In this document: piece by piece, positions 1 to 7,289 of the stretch | Numbering within the stretch: the first letter of the stretch is position 1 | Layout of the letters: each line of letters starts with the position of its first letter | Assembly (NCBI GenBank): GCA_945875585.1 | Contig: CAMCLK010000001.1 | Coordinates: forward strand, 1 to 64,000 | Length of the DNA stretch: 64,000 nucleotides | Origin: Candidatus Kuenenia stuttgartensis | GTDB taxonomy: Bacteria > Planctomycetota > Planctomycetia > Gemmatales > Gemmataceae | Direction of reading: 5' to 3' | Made by a program: the position numbers and the translations under genes | Notes under the pieces: generated by a model | What the model was told of the DNA's origin: nothing | The model's input: the letters and a program-made list of their open reading frames with translations, nothing else | The model's database searches: none

Positions 1-852
1 CCACGATGTCTGGGGGTTGAGTTGTAGGCCTTTCACACCGCCAAGGCGTTCTTTGTACCACTCAAGGATCTGCCGCTTTTTGCCGACGAGTTCGTCGAGC
101 CTTTCCAGTTGTCCAAGGCCCAGCGCCGCCTGGATGTTCGACATCTTATATTTGAAACCGACTTCCGCAATCTGGAATCCAGATCCACCCGGTGCGCGGC
201 CATGTTCGTTGTAAAACTTCATCCGCTCAAATAATGTTTTGCTGGATGTCACAGCCATACCACCTTCACCGGTGGTCATGATCTTGGCGCCCTGAAAGCT
301 GAAGCAGGCAATGTCGCCTAGGCTGCCCACTGGCTGTTCACCTTCGGGTGTGCTGATGGTCGCACCCAAGGCAGGTGCTGCATCTTCAATGATCGCAAGG
401 CCACGTGATCGAGCCAGTGGCACAAGTTTGTTCATGTTGGCTGGTTGGCCGTACAAATGCACCGGGATCATGGCACGTGTGCGAGGGGTAATTGCCTGCT
501 CGGCCAAATTCGGGTCCATGCACCAAGTGTCGGGTTCTACATCCACCATCACTGGGGTGGCTCCCACGTAGGTCACGGCACTTGCCGTGGCGACCCAAGT
601 GGATTCAGGTACCAGCACTTCGTGGCCTGGACCTATTTCAAGGGCTTTGAGAGCCAAGTGCAGTGCGCCTGTGCAGGAACTGGTCGATAATGCATGCGAC
701 ACGCCAACGCGTTCCGCGAAGGCATCTTCAAACCGGCGAATGTATAGATTCCAGTCCTCGTTCCACCCGTGCTCGACAGCATCGAGTACATAAGCGATCT
801 CGCGACGAGTGATGGATGGACCTGCCGTCAAAATGGTTTTCTGGCTGCTCAC
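1..852 (-). CDS. DegT/DnrJ/EryC1-family sugar aminotransferase (C-terminus cut by window edge)
   Basis: A PLP-dependent aminotransferase that puts an amino group on a nucleotide-linked keto sugar in the cytoplasm. The first 284 codons are present. The PLP-lysine motif FSFQGAKIMTTGEGG is intact, and the upstream IEDAAPALGA segment supplies the PLP-binding Asp, so this is an aminotransferase rather than an RfbH-type 3-dehydrase, in which the Lys is His. The start is taken as GTG at 852 with GGAG about 9 bases upstream. It lies 26 bases after rfbG in an rfbF-rfbG operon, so the natural substrate would be CDP-4-keto-6-deoxyglucose (inference). The fold resembles perosamine synthases. Confidence 0.88.
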   Translation of the reverse strand, partial: MSSQKTILTAGPSITRREIAYVLDAVEHGWNEDWNLYIRRFEDAFAERVGVSHALSTSSCTGALHLALKALEIGPGHEVLVPESTWVATASAVTYVGATPVMVDVEPDTWCMDPNLAEQAITPRTRAMIPVHLYGQPANMNKLVPLARSRGLAIIEDAAPALGATISTPEGEQPVGSLGDIACFSFQGAKIMTTGEGGMAVTSSKTLFERMKFYNEHGRAPGGSGFQIAEVGFKYKMSNIQAALGLGQLERLDELVGKKRQILEWYKERLGGVKGLQLNPQTSW

Positions 853-878
853 GGTGCGGGCTCCGGTTGGATAGGTGA

Positions 879-1925
879 TCAGGCGGCACAGATCTCAAAA
901 GATGTGGAATCGGCTGCGTCGGCTTCGGCGCGCGTCAGGTGTGCCCGGTACCAAGCCATTGTTTCTAGCAGGGCTTCATCGAGGCCGTGGCGTGGTCGCC
1001 AGCCGAGGCTGTCGCGTGCTTTAGCACTGTCCACTTCCTGATGGGGAATCTCATTGGGCGCGTTCGCCAACACACGTGGGGCATGCCGGCCACCTGCCAA
1101 GCGCGTCAGTCTTTCTACCATTTCCATGGCACTTAGGCGGAAACCAGCGGAAAAATTAAACGCTTCGCCATGAATCGACCTGTCTTCTGCCATCCGTCGG
1201 GACAGCAGCAAGTAGGCTTCCGCGCCATCTTTGACATAGAAATAGTCGCGTACTGGTGCCCCGCTGGATCGAAGAACCGGTGGGCGGTCTTCCAGAAGGC
1301 TGCGCACGGTTCCCGGCACCAGACGGTTCCAGTTGAGGTCGCCGCCGCCAAAGAAATTGCCGCACCGGGTAACACAAACAGGCAGGCCATAAGTTACCGT
1401 GTAAGCGCGGCCGATCATGTCGGCGCACGCCTTGCTGACATCGTAAGGATGTACTGCCCGCAGCGGTGTATCTTCGCTGTAGGCATCGCCTTGCTGGTCT
1501 CCGTAAGCCTTGTCTGAACTGGCAAGCACCACATCCGGGTTCAGGCCGCTGCGTCTGGCTGCTTCCAGAAGGTGGTAGGTGCCGCGGATGTTGGCTTCAA
1601 ATGTTGCTAATGGAGATCGGTTTGCTGTACCAACAATGGTCTGGGCAGCCAAGTGAATGATGGTCTGGATTTCATATTCGTTGACGGTGCGTTCCAGAAG
1701 TGGAAGGTCTTCCAGATCGCCATGAACGCGGTCGATACGTCGCATCAGGCCGGAGCGCATAAGATCGCTGCCGGGAACGCGATCGCGTACCAATCCCACC
1801 ACATGTGCCCCACGGGCTACCAGAAGCCGTGTGGTCCAAGAGCCCACTAGACCGGTGCAGCCTGTTACCAGAACGCGCCGGCCACGCCAAAAGGTGGTTT
1901 CCGATGACGGAATCATGGGCGACAT
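879..1925 (-). CDS. rfbG: CDP-glucose 4,6-dehydratase (SDR family)
   Basis: Converts CDP-glucose to CDP-4-keto-6-deoxyglucose with bound NAD. It is an extended SDR: the N-terminal FWRGRRVLVTGCTGLVGSW holds the GxxGxxG dinucleotide site, followed by ASSDKAYGD and the catalytic YxxxK in HPYDVSKA. At 348 aa it is close to the usual size of the family. The start is chosen at 1925 because AAGGAGG lies 4 bases upstream; an upstream in-frame Met at 2009 would overlap rfbF deeply. The start overlaps the rfbF stop by 13 bases, indicating translational coupling. GDP-mannose dehydratase is a less likely alternative given the rfbF neighbour. Confidence 0.85.
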   Translation of the reverse strand: MSPMIPSSETTFWRGRRVLVTGCTGLVGSWTTRLLVARGAHVVGLVRDRVPGSDLMRSGLMRRIDRVHGDLEDLPLLERTVNEYEIQTIIHLAAQTIVGTANRSPLATFEANIRGTYHLLEAARRSGLNPDVVLASSDKAYGDQQGDAYSEDTPLRAVHPYDVSKACADMIGRAYTVTYGLPVCVTRCGNFFGGGDLNWNRLVPGTVRSLLEDRPPVLRSSGAPVRDYFYVKDGAEAYLLLSRRMAEDRSIHGEAFNFSAGFRLSAMEMVERLTRLAGGRHAPRVLANAPNEIPHQEVDSAKARDSLGWRPRHGLDEALLETMAWYRAHLTRAEADAADSTSFEICAA

Positions 1926-2752
1926 GCTGCCTCCTTGTTGGGAATTCGATGGGTGCGTGCGCGGGTAGAACGGTCCCACGTGAGCCACGGGGCACTGCCT
2001 GATTCCCACATTCTATTGAGGTCAAGATAATCTTTAGTTGTGTCCATCGCGTGCCAGAAACCATCGTGGGCAAACGCGCGCAACTGATCGGTCTCTGCCA
2101 AATGTTCCAGAGGTTCCCGTTCCCAAACCAATGACGGGTTATCGTCTAGCCTGTCGAGCACACCGCGGTCGAGCATGAAGTATCCGCCGTTGATCCGCCC
2201 CGCGGCATGGCGTGGCTTTTCTTGAAAAGCTTGCACGGCATCGCCATCAAGTGTGAGTTCGCCAAAGCGGCCGGGAGGTGCCACGGCGGTGAGCGTTGCC
2301 AAGCGGCCGTGGCCTTTGTGGAACTGTTCCAGTGCGCCAATGTCCACGTCTGAAAGGCCATCGGCATAAGTGAAGAGGAAGCGCTCTCCTCGAATGTGGT
2401 GCGCCACCCGGTTCAGCCGTCCACCGGTCATGGTGTGCTCACCGGTTTCCGCGAGGGTGACCAGCCAGTCTTCATCGTCCCCGTGGCCGGGGTGGATCTC
2501 CACCTGATCAGGCCGCCCAAGTCGCACAGTAAGGTCGCGTTCACGCAGGTGATAATCGAGAAACCAACGCTTGATTTCGTGGCCCTTATAGCCAAGGCAG
2601 AGAATAAACTCCCGTATGCCATGGCTGGCACAATGCTTCATGACGTGCCAGAGAATGGGCTTACCGCCCACTGGGACCATTGGTTTGGGTAAATGTTCGG
2701 AGGTGTCGCGCAGCCGGGTGCCTTGCCCACCGCACAGGATAACCGCTTGCAT
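1913..2752 (-). CDS. rfbF: Glucose-1-phosphate cytidylyltransferase
   Basis: Makes CDP-glucose from CTP and glucose-1-phosphate, the entry step to CDP-linked deoxysugars for surface polysaccharide. The nucleotidyltransferase signature GGQGTRLRD followed by LPKPMVPVGGKPILWH is present near the N-terminus. FTYADGLSDVDI carries the metal-binding Asp, followed by GGYFMLDRGVLD and the WHAMDTTKD segment typical of RfbF. It has 279 aa, about 20 more than common RfbF proteins, the excess being a C-terminal tail. It is the first gene of the leftward operon with rfbG and the DegT aminotransferase. Confidence 0.9.
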   Translation of the reverse strand: MQAVILCGGQGTRLRDTSEHLPKPMVPVGGKPILWHVMKHCASHGIREFILCLGYKGHEIKRWFLDYHLRERDLTVRLGRPDQVEIHPGHGDDEDWLVTLAETGEHTMTGGRLNRVAHHIRGERFLFTYADGLSDVDIGALEQFHKGHGRLATLTAVAPPGRFGELTLDGDAVQAFQEKPRHAAGRINGGYFMLDRGVLDRLDDNPSLVWEREPLEHLAETDQLRAFAHDGFWHAMDTTKDYLDLNRMWESGSAPWLTWDRSTRARTHRIPNKEAACRP

Positions 2753-2789
2753 GGCGGGTAAGCCCTTCCTTGAGCTGCGAATCCTGGTG

Positions 2790-2808
2790 ACCGGGCATCT
2801 TGCCCGGT
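2790..2808. other. Hairpin in the rfbF leader
   Basis: A perfect inverted repeat of 8 bp (ACCGGGCA / TGCCCGGT) with a 3-base loop, about 38 bases upstream of the rfbF start. It has no U tract. It could be a 5' UTR structure of the nucleotide-sugar operon or chance in this GC-rich spot. Confidence 0.4.
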
Positions 2809-2961
2809 AGCCGGCACGCCAATGCCGACAAACACACCCAGATACCCGACCGGGGTTTCAAGAATCAACTCCCATTTGAAAACCTCAAGCCTTGGCATTT
2901 ATCCCAAACGGCCTCCGTGGGTATGGTCCCGCTCCAACAGGTATTTCTCAGGAGGCGTGGC

Positions 2962-3828
2962 ATGCGCAGAATTGCAATCATCAATCAAAAGGGGGGCGTG
3001 GGCAAAACCACGACTGCCGTCAACCTTGCCGCAGCCATTGCTGGTGCCGGACAGCGCGTTTGCCTTGTGGACCTCGACCCGCAGGCCCACGCATCCGCCC
3101 ATGTCGGAGCAGGTCCAGATGGCCGATCTCCTTCTGTGTATTCGATGCTGACGCAAGGCGTGGCTTGGTCTCGTGTTCGCCGGCCCGTGGAAACCAACCT
3201 CGAGGTGGTACCCGCCGAGCTGAACCTTGCTGCTGCCGAGGTAGAACTTTCTGGGGTTGTCGGCCGAGAGCTCATTCTGCGCGACCTGATTCATGCGGAG
3301 CCGGATGCCTGTGATGTTCTGATCATGGATTGCGGACCATCACTGGGTGTGCTGACACTCAATGCCCTTGCAGCTGCAACAGAAGTCATCATTCCTCTGC
3401 AACCACACTTTCTGGCCCTGCATGGATTGGCCAAGCTGTTTGAAACCACCGGTCTGGTCACTCGCCGCCTGAACCCGGGCCTGCGCGTCAGTGCCGTTGT
3501 GCTCACACTTTGCGATGCCAACACACGCTTGGCGCAGGAAGTCATCACCGATCTTTCCGCGTTTCTGGAGCGCGCCCGTACCACCAACACGCCTTGGAGT
3601 CAGGCGCGGCTGATGGGTTCTCGTATCCGCCGCAACATCAAACTGGCCGAATGCCCAAGCTTCGGTCGCTCCATTTTTGCCTACGCTCCTACCAGCCATG
3701 GGGCAGAAGACTACGCCCGTCTGGCACACGAGGTACTGGCGCTGGTGCCACCCGTGCTGGCTGGATCGACAGAACCGAACCGCCTCGATGTGGCGAAGCC
3801 TACTTCTGGTCTGGTTGTGGGAGTCTGA
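2962..3828 (+). CDS. ParA/MinD-type ATPase (Soj-like)
   Basis: A deviant Walker-A ATPase of the ParA family, which dimerises on ATP and positions chromosomes, plasmids or protein complexes on the nucleoid or membrane. The N-terminus MRRIAIINQKGGVGKTTTAV carries the KGGVGKTT motif with the signature Lys at residue 10. VDLDPQAH (Walker A prime) and LIMDCGPSLG (Walker B) follow. It has 288 aa. The ATG at 2962 has GGAGG 8 bases upstream, and longer upstream in-frame extensions do not look coding. No ParB gene or recognisable parS cluster is in the window, so the cargo is unknown. ybeY follows after 3 bases. Confidence 0.85.
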   Translation: MRRIAIINQKGGVGKTTTAVNLAAAIAGAGQRVCLVDLDPQAHASAHVGAGPDGRSPSVYSMLTQGVAWSRVRRPVETNLEVVPAELNLAAAEVELSGVVGRELILRDLIHAEPDACDVLIMDCGPSLGVLTLNALAAATEVIIPLQPHFLALHGLAKLFETTGLVTRRLNPGLRVSAVVLTLCDANTRLAQEVITDLSAFLERARTTNTPWSQARLMGSRIRRNIKLAECPSFGRSIFAYAPTSHGAEDYARLAHEVLALVPPVLAGSTEPNRLDVAKPTSGLVVGV

Positions 3829-3831
3829 GAC

Positions 3832-4266
3832 GTGCCCAAGGTCAGCATTGCCTCGCCACAGGAATTGGTAAAACTCGATCGGCCACGCCTGCGCGAAATT
3901 GTCAGGCAGGTGATGGCCGAAGAAGACATCAAAGATTACGAAATCAGCCTAGCTTTTGTAGACAATCCCACTATCCACGGTATCAACAAGCGCTTTCTCG
4001 AGCACGATGAGCCAACCGATGTGATCACCTTCCCGTATTCATCAGGTAAAGTGCTAGTTGGTGAACTGGTGATAGGTGTCGAGGTGGCGCTCGAACAGGC
4101 CCGCGTCGGCGGGCATGAAGTCGATGCCGAGTTGGCTCTTTATGTCATTCACGGGTTGCTGCACCTTGTCGGTTACGACGACAAGGACGCGCACGACCGC
4201 AAACAAATGCGCGTGCGCGAACGCTACCACCTCAATGGACTCGGCCTGCCAGATATTGGACCGTGA
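3832..4266 (+). CDS. ybeY: Endoribonuclease YbeY (rRNA maturation)
   Basis: A metal-dependent RNase for 16S rRNA 3' maturation and ribosome quality control. At 144 aa it is typical in length. It has the PTDVITFP motif and the HGLLHLVGYD block. The family zinc site is HxxxH plus the His of GYDH. Here the first two are H107 and H111, but the third position is Asp117 (GYDDKDAHD), with a His at 121. The start is GTG, 3 bases after the ParA stop, so the two genes are probably co-transcribed. Confidence 0.88.
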   Translation: MPKVSIASPQELVKLDRPRLREIVRQVMAEEDIKDYEISLAFVDNPTIHGINKRFLEHDEPTDVITFPYSSGKVLVGELVIGVEVALEQARVGGHEVDAELALYVIHGLLHLVGYDDKDAHDRKQMRVRERYHLNGLGLPDIGP

Positions 4267-4293
4267 GCAGGAAACGGGGTGCATCAGCCAAGG

Positions 4294-4319
4294 AAGACCG
4301 GCGGGACGCCGGTCCCACC
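4294..4319 (+). repeat. REP-like palindromic element, left copy
   Basis: A 26-base unit beginning AAGACCGGCGGGACGCC, containing an internal palindrome (GACCGGC...GCCGGTC around a GGGAC/GTCCC core). Its exact reverse complement lies at 4383-4408, so the two units face each other across 63 bases between the convergent ybeY and HAD genes. The arrangement resembles bacterial interspersed mosaic elements. The paired copies could also form a large bidirectional terminator. Confidence 0.7.
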
Positions 4320-4382
4320 TCATCTGAATCTAGCGCTGGCGATGTGAGGACTATGAATTGCTGTAGGGGAAGTTATTAGGTT

Positions 4383-4408
4383 GGTGGGACCGGCGTCCCG
4401 CCGGTCTT
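4383..4408 (-). repeat. REP-like palindromic element, right copy
   Basis: Exact reverse complement of the unit at 4294-4319. It lies 35 bases past the stop of the leftward HAD gene. The 63 bases between the copies show no gene. Confidence 0.7.
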
Positions 4409-4443
4409 CTTTCGAAATCAATCGCCTGCTTTGTCAAACTCCA

Positions 4444-5067
4444 TTATTTCACGACAACTCCCAGCCGGCTCAGCTCTCCGGCAAGGTCCATTCCTTCTGT
4501 AAAGACAATACCATCCCATCCGACAGCACATGCGCCGGCGACGTTAGCAGCAAGATCGTCCACCAGGATATGCGCGTTGGCATGGTGACCAGTTTGGCGC
4601 TCAACATAGGCGAAAATGCCCGGTTCCGGCTTCCGGTGCCCGGTATCGTGCGACATCACCAGTGTTCCAAACGGTTGTAGGTCTGCTGCCATCCGTTCCA
4701 GAAACCATTGGCTATGAATGGGAGTCGTGTTGCTCAATAATGCCAAAGGTGTGGCGGCAGACAGATTGCGCACCAGTGCGATAACATCGTGTATTGGTTC
4801 AAATATGTCAGCAAATGCCTTGTCGAAAGCCGTGTCGCTACAGGTTATTCCGAAAGCATGGCGCACCCGGGTGCGGAAATCGGCCGGATCCATATGGCCG
4901 CGTTCGAATGTGTCGTCAAGCACGCTACCGAAACAGAATGCCTGAACGGCTGCCGCATCGACATCTTGACCGTGGCTTGCCAGTGCCTCAGCAGCGCGGC
5001 GGTGCGAAAACCGGGCCACCACGTTGCCAAAGTCAAATACCACAACCCGTGTTTGTGTATGTGTCAT
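4444..5067 (-). CDS. HAD-superfamily hydrolase (YihX-like)
   Basis: A probable cytosolic phosphatase or dehalogenase-type HAD enzyme of 207 aa. The nucleophile motif is VVFDFGNVV (Asp12). As in the YihX and epoxide-hydrolase-N groups, the usual second Asp of DxD is replaced by Gly. Motif II is LLSNTTP, motif III TGHRKPEPGIF (Lys), and motif IV ILVDDLAANVAGA. The substrate cannot be read from sequence; sugar phosphates are usual for relatives. It stands alone, with its promoter presumably in the 5068-5233 gap. Confidence 0.82.
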   Translation of the reverse strand: MTHTQTRVVVFDFGNVVARFSHRRAAEALASHGQDVDAAAVQAFCFGSVLDDTFERGHMDPADFRTRVRHAFGITCSDTAFDKAFADIFEPIHDVIALVRNLSAATPLALLSNTTPIHSQWFLERMAADLQPFGTLVMSHDTGHRKPEPGIFAYVERQTGHHANAHILVDDLAANVAGACAVGWDGIVFTEGMDLAGELSRLGVVVK

Positions 5068-5136
5068 TTTCAGCCATGGCCTCTTGTAATTACTCGCGCA
5101 CTTCGATGGTGTGTGATGTCATTCAAGGCATAGTGT

Positions 5137-5161
5137 AGCAGTACCAGAGGGTGGTACTGCT
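5137..5161. other. Perfect hairpin in the 5068-5233 gap
   Basis: AGCAGTACCA and TGGTACTGCT form a perfect 10-bp stem with a 5-base loop. The site is 70 bases upstream of the HAD start and downstream of the actin gene. It could be an operator, a second stop for the actin operon or an mRNA end-stabilising structure. Confidence 0.5.
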
Positions 5162-5175
5162 GTGAACCAATAAGA

Positions 5176-5203
5176 TAGACCTCCAGCTTGCGCCGGAGGT
5201 CTA
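5176..5203 (-). terminator. Terminator-like stem-loop after the actin operon
   Basis: TAGACCTCC and GGAGGTCTA form a perfect 9-bp stem with a 10-base loop, about 30 bases past the actin-like gene stop in the leftward direction. Only a weak T-rich stretch follows (TATCTTATT), so intrinsic termination is plausible but not certain. Confidence 0.5.
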
Positions 5204-5233
5204 CTGAATTTCAAAGTTTTGTAATCACGTTCC

Positions 5234-6367
5234 TTACGCTGCGGCGCGCAACGAAACTTCAACCTTGGGGGCCTGCGGGAACATCAAGGTTTCCGGGCCA
5301 GCAAAGTATGACTGTCCCTTTGCAGTCGACAGTTTTTCCCACTGTGACCCGGGAAGACCCATGGCAAGCTTGAGAGCGCCGATGGCTCCAGCATAAACCG
5401 GATCTGGAACGCGCTTTACCTTGGCTTGGCCGTATTCGCGGAGGCCTTCTTCCAGTGCCCTGTCGAGCCCCTTGATCTGGCTGCCACCACCACCCAGCAG
5501 AATATTGGCCAGCAATCTGGGCTGGAATTCTGGGTCGTGGCGGGCGATCAAGTCGCGAATCCCTTCGATGATAGGGTTTAAAATCCGACGGCAGGCTTCG
5601 CGCACCACACCGGTGACATCGAGTTGGGTTGGCTTGCCCCGGCAAGGCAGCGTGACAATGGCGCGTTCGTTGGTGTCGATCACTCCGCCATGACGTTCTT
5701 TGATTTCGCGCAGCATGGCGCGGGAGAACTGAGCTTCGGGGTGCGCCTGACGCAGCAGTGCCTCGAGGTGCTCATCCACAAAATCGCCGCCCAAAGGAAT
5801 GGTGACCTGCTCATCGTCGGTGGGCAGGGTTCCACGGAGTGGGCAAAGATCGATGGTTCCAGCACCGATATCCACAACCAGGGCATCGGACAGCTTGTTG
5901 CAACCGTAGGCAATGCTGAAAGGTTCCGAAACAATCAGCACGGCGTCGAACGTGGTGGAAGCCGCTTCCAGAATGACAGACTTGCTGGCAATGCTGGCTC
6001 TGCTTGGTGCGCCAATTACGCCAAATATCGGAAGACCTTTGGGTGGACGTGTGATGGCAACAGCATGTTCCACAACCTGCCGTGCCGCGTCTTTGTGGGC
6101 AGCAACCTTGGCGGCATCGAACTTCACATCTTTGCCGTCGAGGTACTTGAGCGCGCCCTTTTCGAATGGGCGAATGATATCGAGCGCAAGGCGATGCTCG
6201 GTGAGGTCGGCACCAAACACTGTGTCGCGACCCAGCAGCGTGCGGGCAACGTGGTCCTTTGGTTTGCCAATGGCGGTAGGGATTACTTCACGCACACCGT
6301 GCGCGGTTGCCACCGCAGTTTTGAATGTGCCCAGATCCATACCGACATAAACAGCGCGATGATCCAT
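5234..6367 (-). CDS. MamK/MreB-like bacterial actin
   Basis: A filament-forming actin-fold ATPase of 377 aa, expected in the cytoplasm along the membrane. Motifs are in order: phosphate-1 VGMDLGTFKT (residues 8-17), connect-1 VSEPFSIAYGC (147-157), phosphate-2 VVDIGAGTIDLC (164-175) and the adenosine loop ILLGGGGSQIKG (289-300). DIGAGT-D with a following LRGTLPTDDEQ is closer, by memory, to magnetosome MamK than to cell-shape MreB (DIGGGT). The start at 6367 has GAGGT 7 bases upstream; a longer upstream reading frame runs into the neighbouring gene. It is the last gene of a leftward operon after two paralogous membrane proteins. No magnetosome genes are in view. Confidence 0.85.
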   Translation of the reverse strand: MDHRAVYVGMDLGTFKTAVATAHGVREVIPTAIGKPKDHVARTLLGRDTVFGADLTEHRLALDIIRPFEKGALKYLDGKDVKFDAAKVAAHKDAARQVVEHAVAITRPPKGLPIFGVIGAPSRASIASKSVILEAASTTFDAVLIVSEPFSIAYGCNKLSDALVVDIGAGTIDLCPLRGTLPTDDEQVTIPLGGDFVDEHLEALLRQAHPEAQFSRAMLREIKERHGGVIDTNERAIVTLPCRGKPTQLDVTGVVREACRRILNPIIEGIRDLIARHDPEFQPRLLANILLGGGGSQIKGLDRALEEGLREYGQAKVKRVPDPVYAGAIGALKLAMGLPGSQWEKLSTAKGQSYFAGPETLMFPQAPKVEVSLRAAA

Positions 6368-6398
6368 GACTGATACCTCGATTAGAGTTAAAGTGACT

Positions 6399-7271
6399 TC
6401 AGGATACAATAGGGGAAGTGGTTGGGGTTGTTTCTTCGGCGGCCTGCGCCATGGCGCCACGCATGGCGACATTCGCATCCACGAGGCCCATAAGCATGGC
6501 ATCGCCAGCTTGCTGAGCCATCAACTGCATTTCTGCCTGTTCCTCTTCGAACGTCGGCCCCATTGTGAAATTGGGCTCGCGGGGAACGTACTCAGCTTCG
6601 GCGGGAGCTGATTTCTTTTTCCGCTTCTTGCGGCGTGGTTCCTGATAAGACCAGCCCATCATCGGGCCAGGGCTCTGCATGGTGGTTGATGTTGTGGGCA
6701 TGGTCACATTCACAATCGGTGCCGACTGCATCGGCCGTGGCCTCATGATGGCTACCAAGGCAAGCATGGTGGCCGCTGATCCAAGGCCAACCGACAACGC
6801 CTGCGCATCTTTGCCCAGTACCACAATCCATTCCCAAATGTCGCGAGGCTCAACCTGAGCAACACTCACGGTGGTCATGTTGGCCCGCGGTGCTTTCACG
6901 GGTTCAGCAGGCTCGCGTACTGGCTTTTCTTCGGCAGGTGCCGGATTGGGAGCTGCAAGTGCCTTGTAAGGTTCGGTTGGTGTCAACAGTGGCATCCACT
7001 GAGGCGTGAATTCACGTTGAGCAGGTCTGTAATCGATTGGCTGCAACGGAGTCGCTGTAGCGATTGGGGTTGGTTCGCTGGCGTCCGCCTTTTTAGCAGC
7101 CGCCTCAGGTTTCGCGGCAGGTGTTTCTTCTACCAGTGCCTTTGGTGCTTCTACAGGAATATTGACCCGTTTCACACCGTAATACTGTTCGACAACCTGA
7201 GCCTGGCTTGCCATGGGCAAGAGTGTCAGGCAGGCGATTGCCAACCATTTGATAACCGGTGCCCGTAACAT
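6399..7271 (-). CDS. Unrecognised membrane protein, paralog B of the actin operon
   Basis: No family recognised. The 290-aa protein has a signal peptide (about 1-24, ending ASQA), a Pro/Ala-rich outer segment (40-140), one membrane span (about 158-176, GLGSAATMLALVAIM) and a Lys/Arg cluster at 212-220, which by the positive-inside rule puts the C-terminus in the cytoplasm. The tail carries NFTMGPTFEEE, then LMGLVDANVAMRGAMA. The span and tail match the upstream gene (7290-8030). GGAGGG lies 5 bases before the ATG. It ends 31 bases before the actin gene. A membrane receptor or adaptor for the actin is the natural guess, but nothing proves it. Confidence 0.8.
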   Translation of the reverse strand: MLRAPVIKWLAIACLTLLPMASQAQVVEQYYGVKRVNIPVEAPKALVEETPAAKPEAAAKKADASEPTPIATATPLQPIDYRPAQREFTPQWMPLLTPTEPYKALAAPNPAPAEEKPVREPAEPVKAPRANMTTVSVAQVEPRDIWEWIVVLGKDAQALSVGLGSAATMLALVAIMRPRPMQSAPIVNVTMPTTSTTMQSPGPMMGWSYQEPRRKKRKKKSAPAEAEYVPREPNFTMGPTFEEEQAEMQLMAQQAGDAMLMGLVDANVAMRGAMAQAAEETTPTTSPIVS

Positions 7272-7289
7272 GATGACCCTCCAAATGAG

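Noticed and set aside
2638-2961. Possible small genes between rfbF and the ParA ATPase, and an extended ParA start at 2800
   Set aside because: The frames have no ribosome site, no recognisable domain and an odd composition; the ATG at 2962 has a strong GGAGG and begins exactly at the conserved ParA N-terminus.
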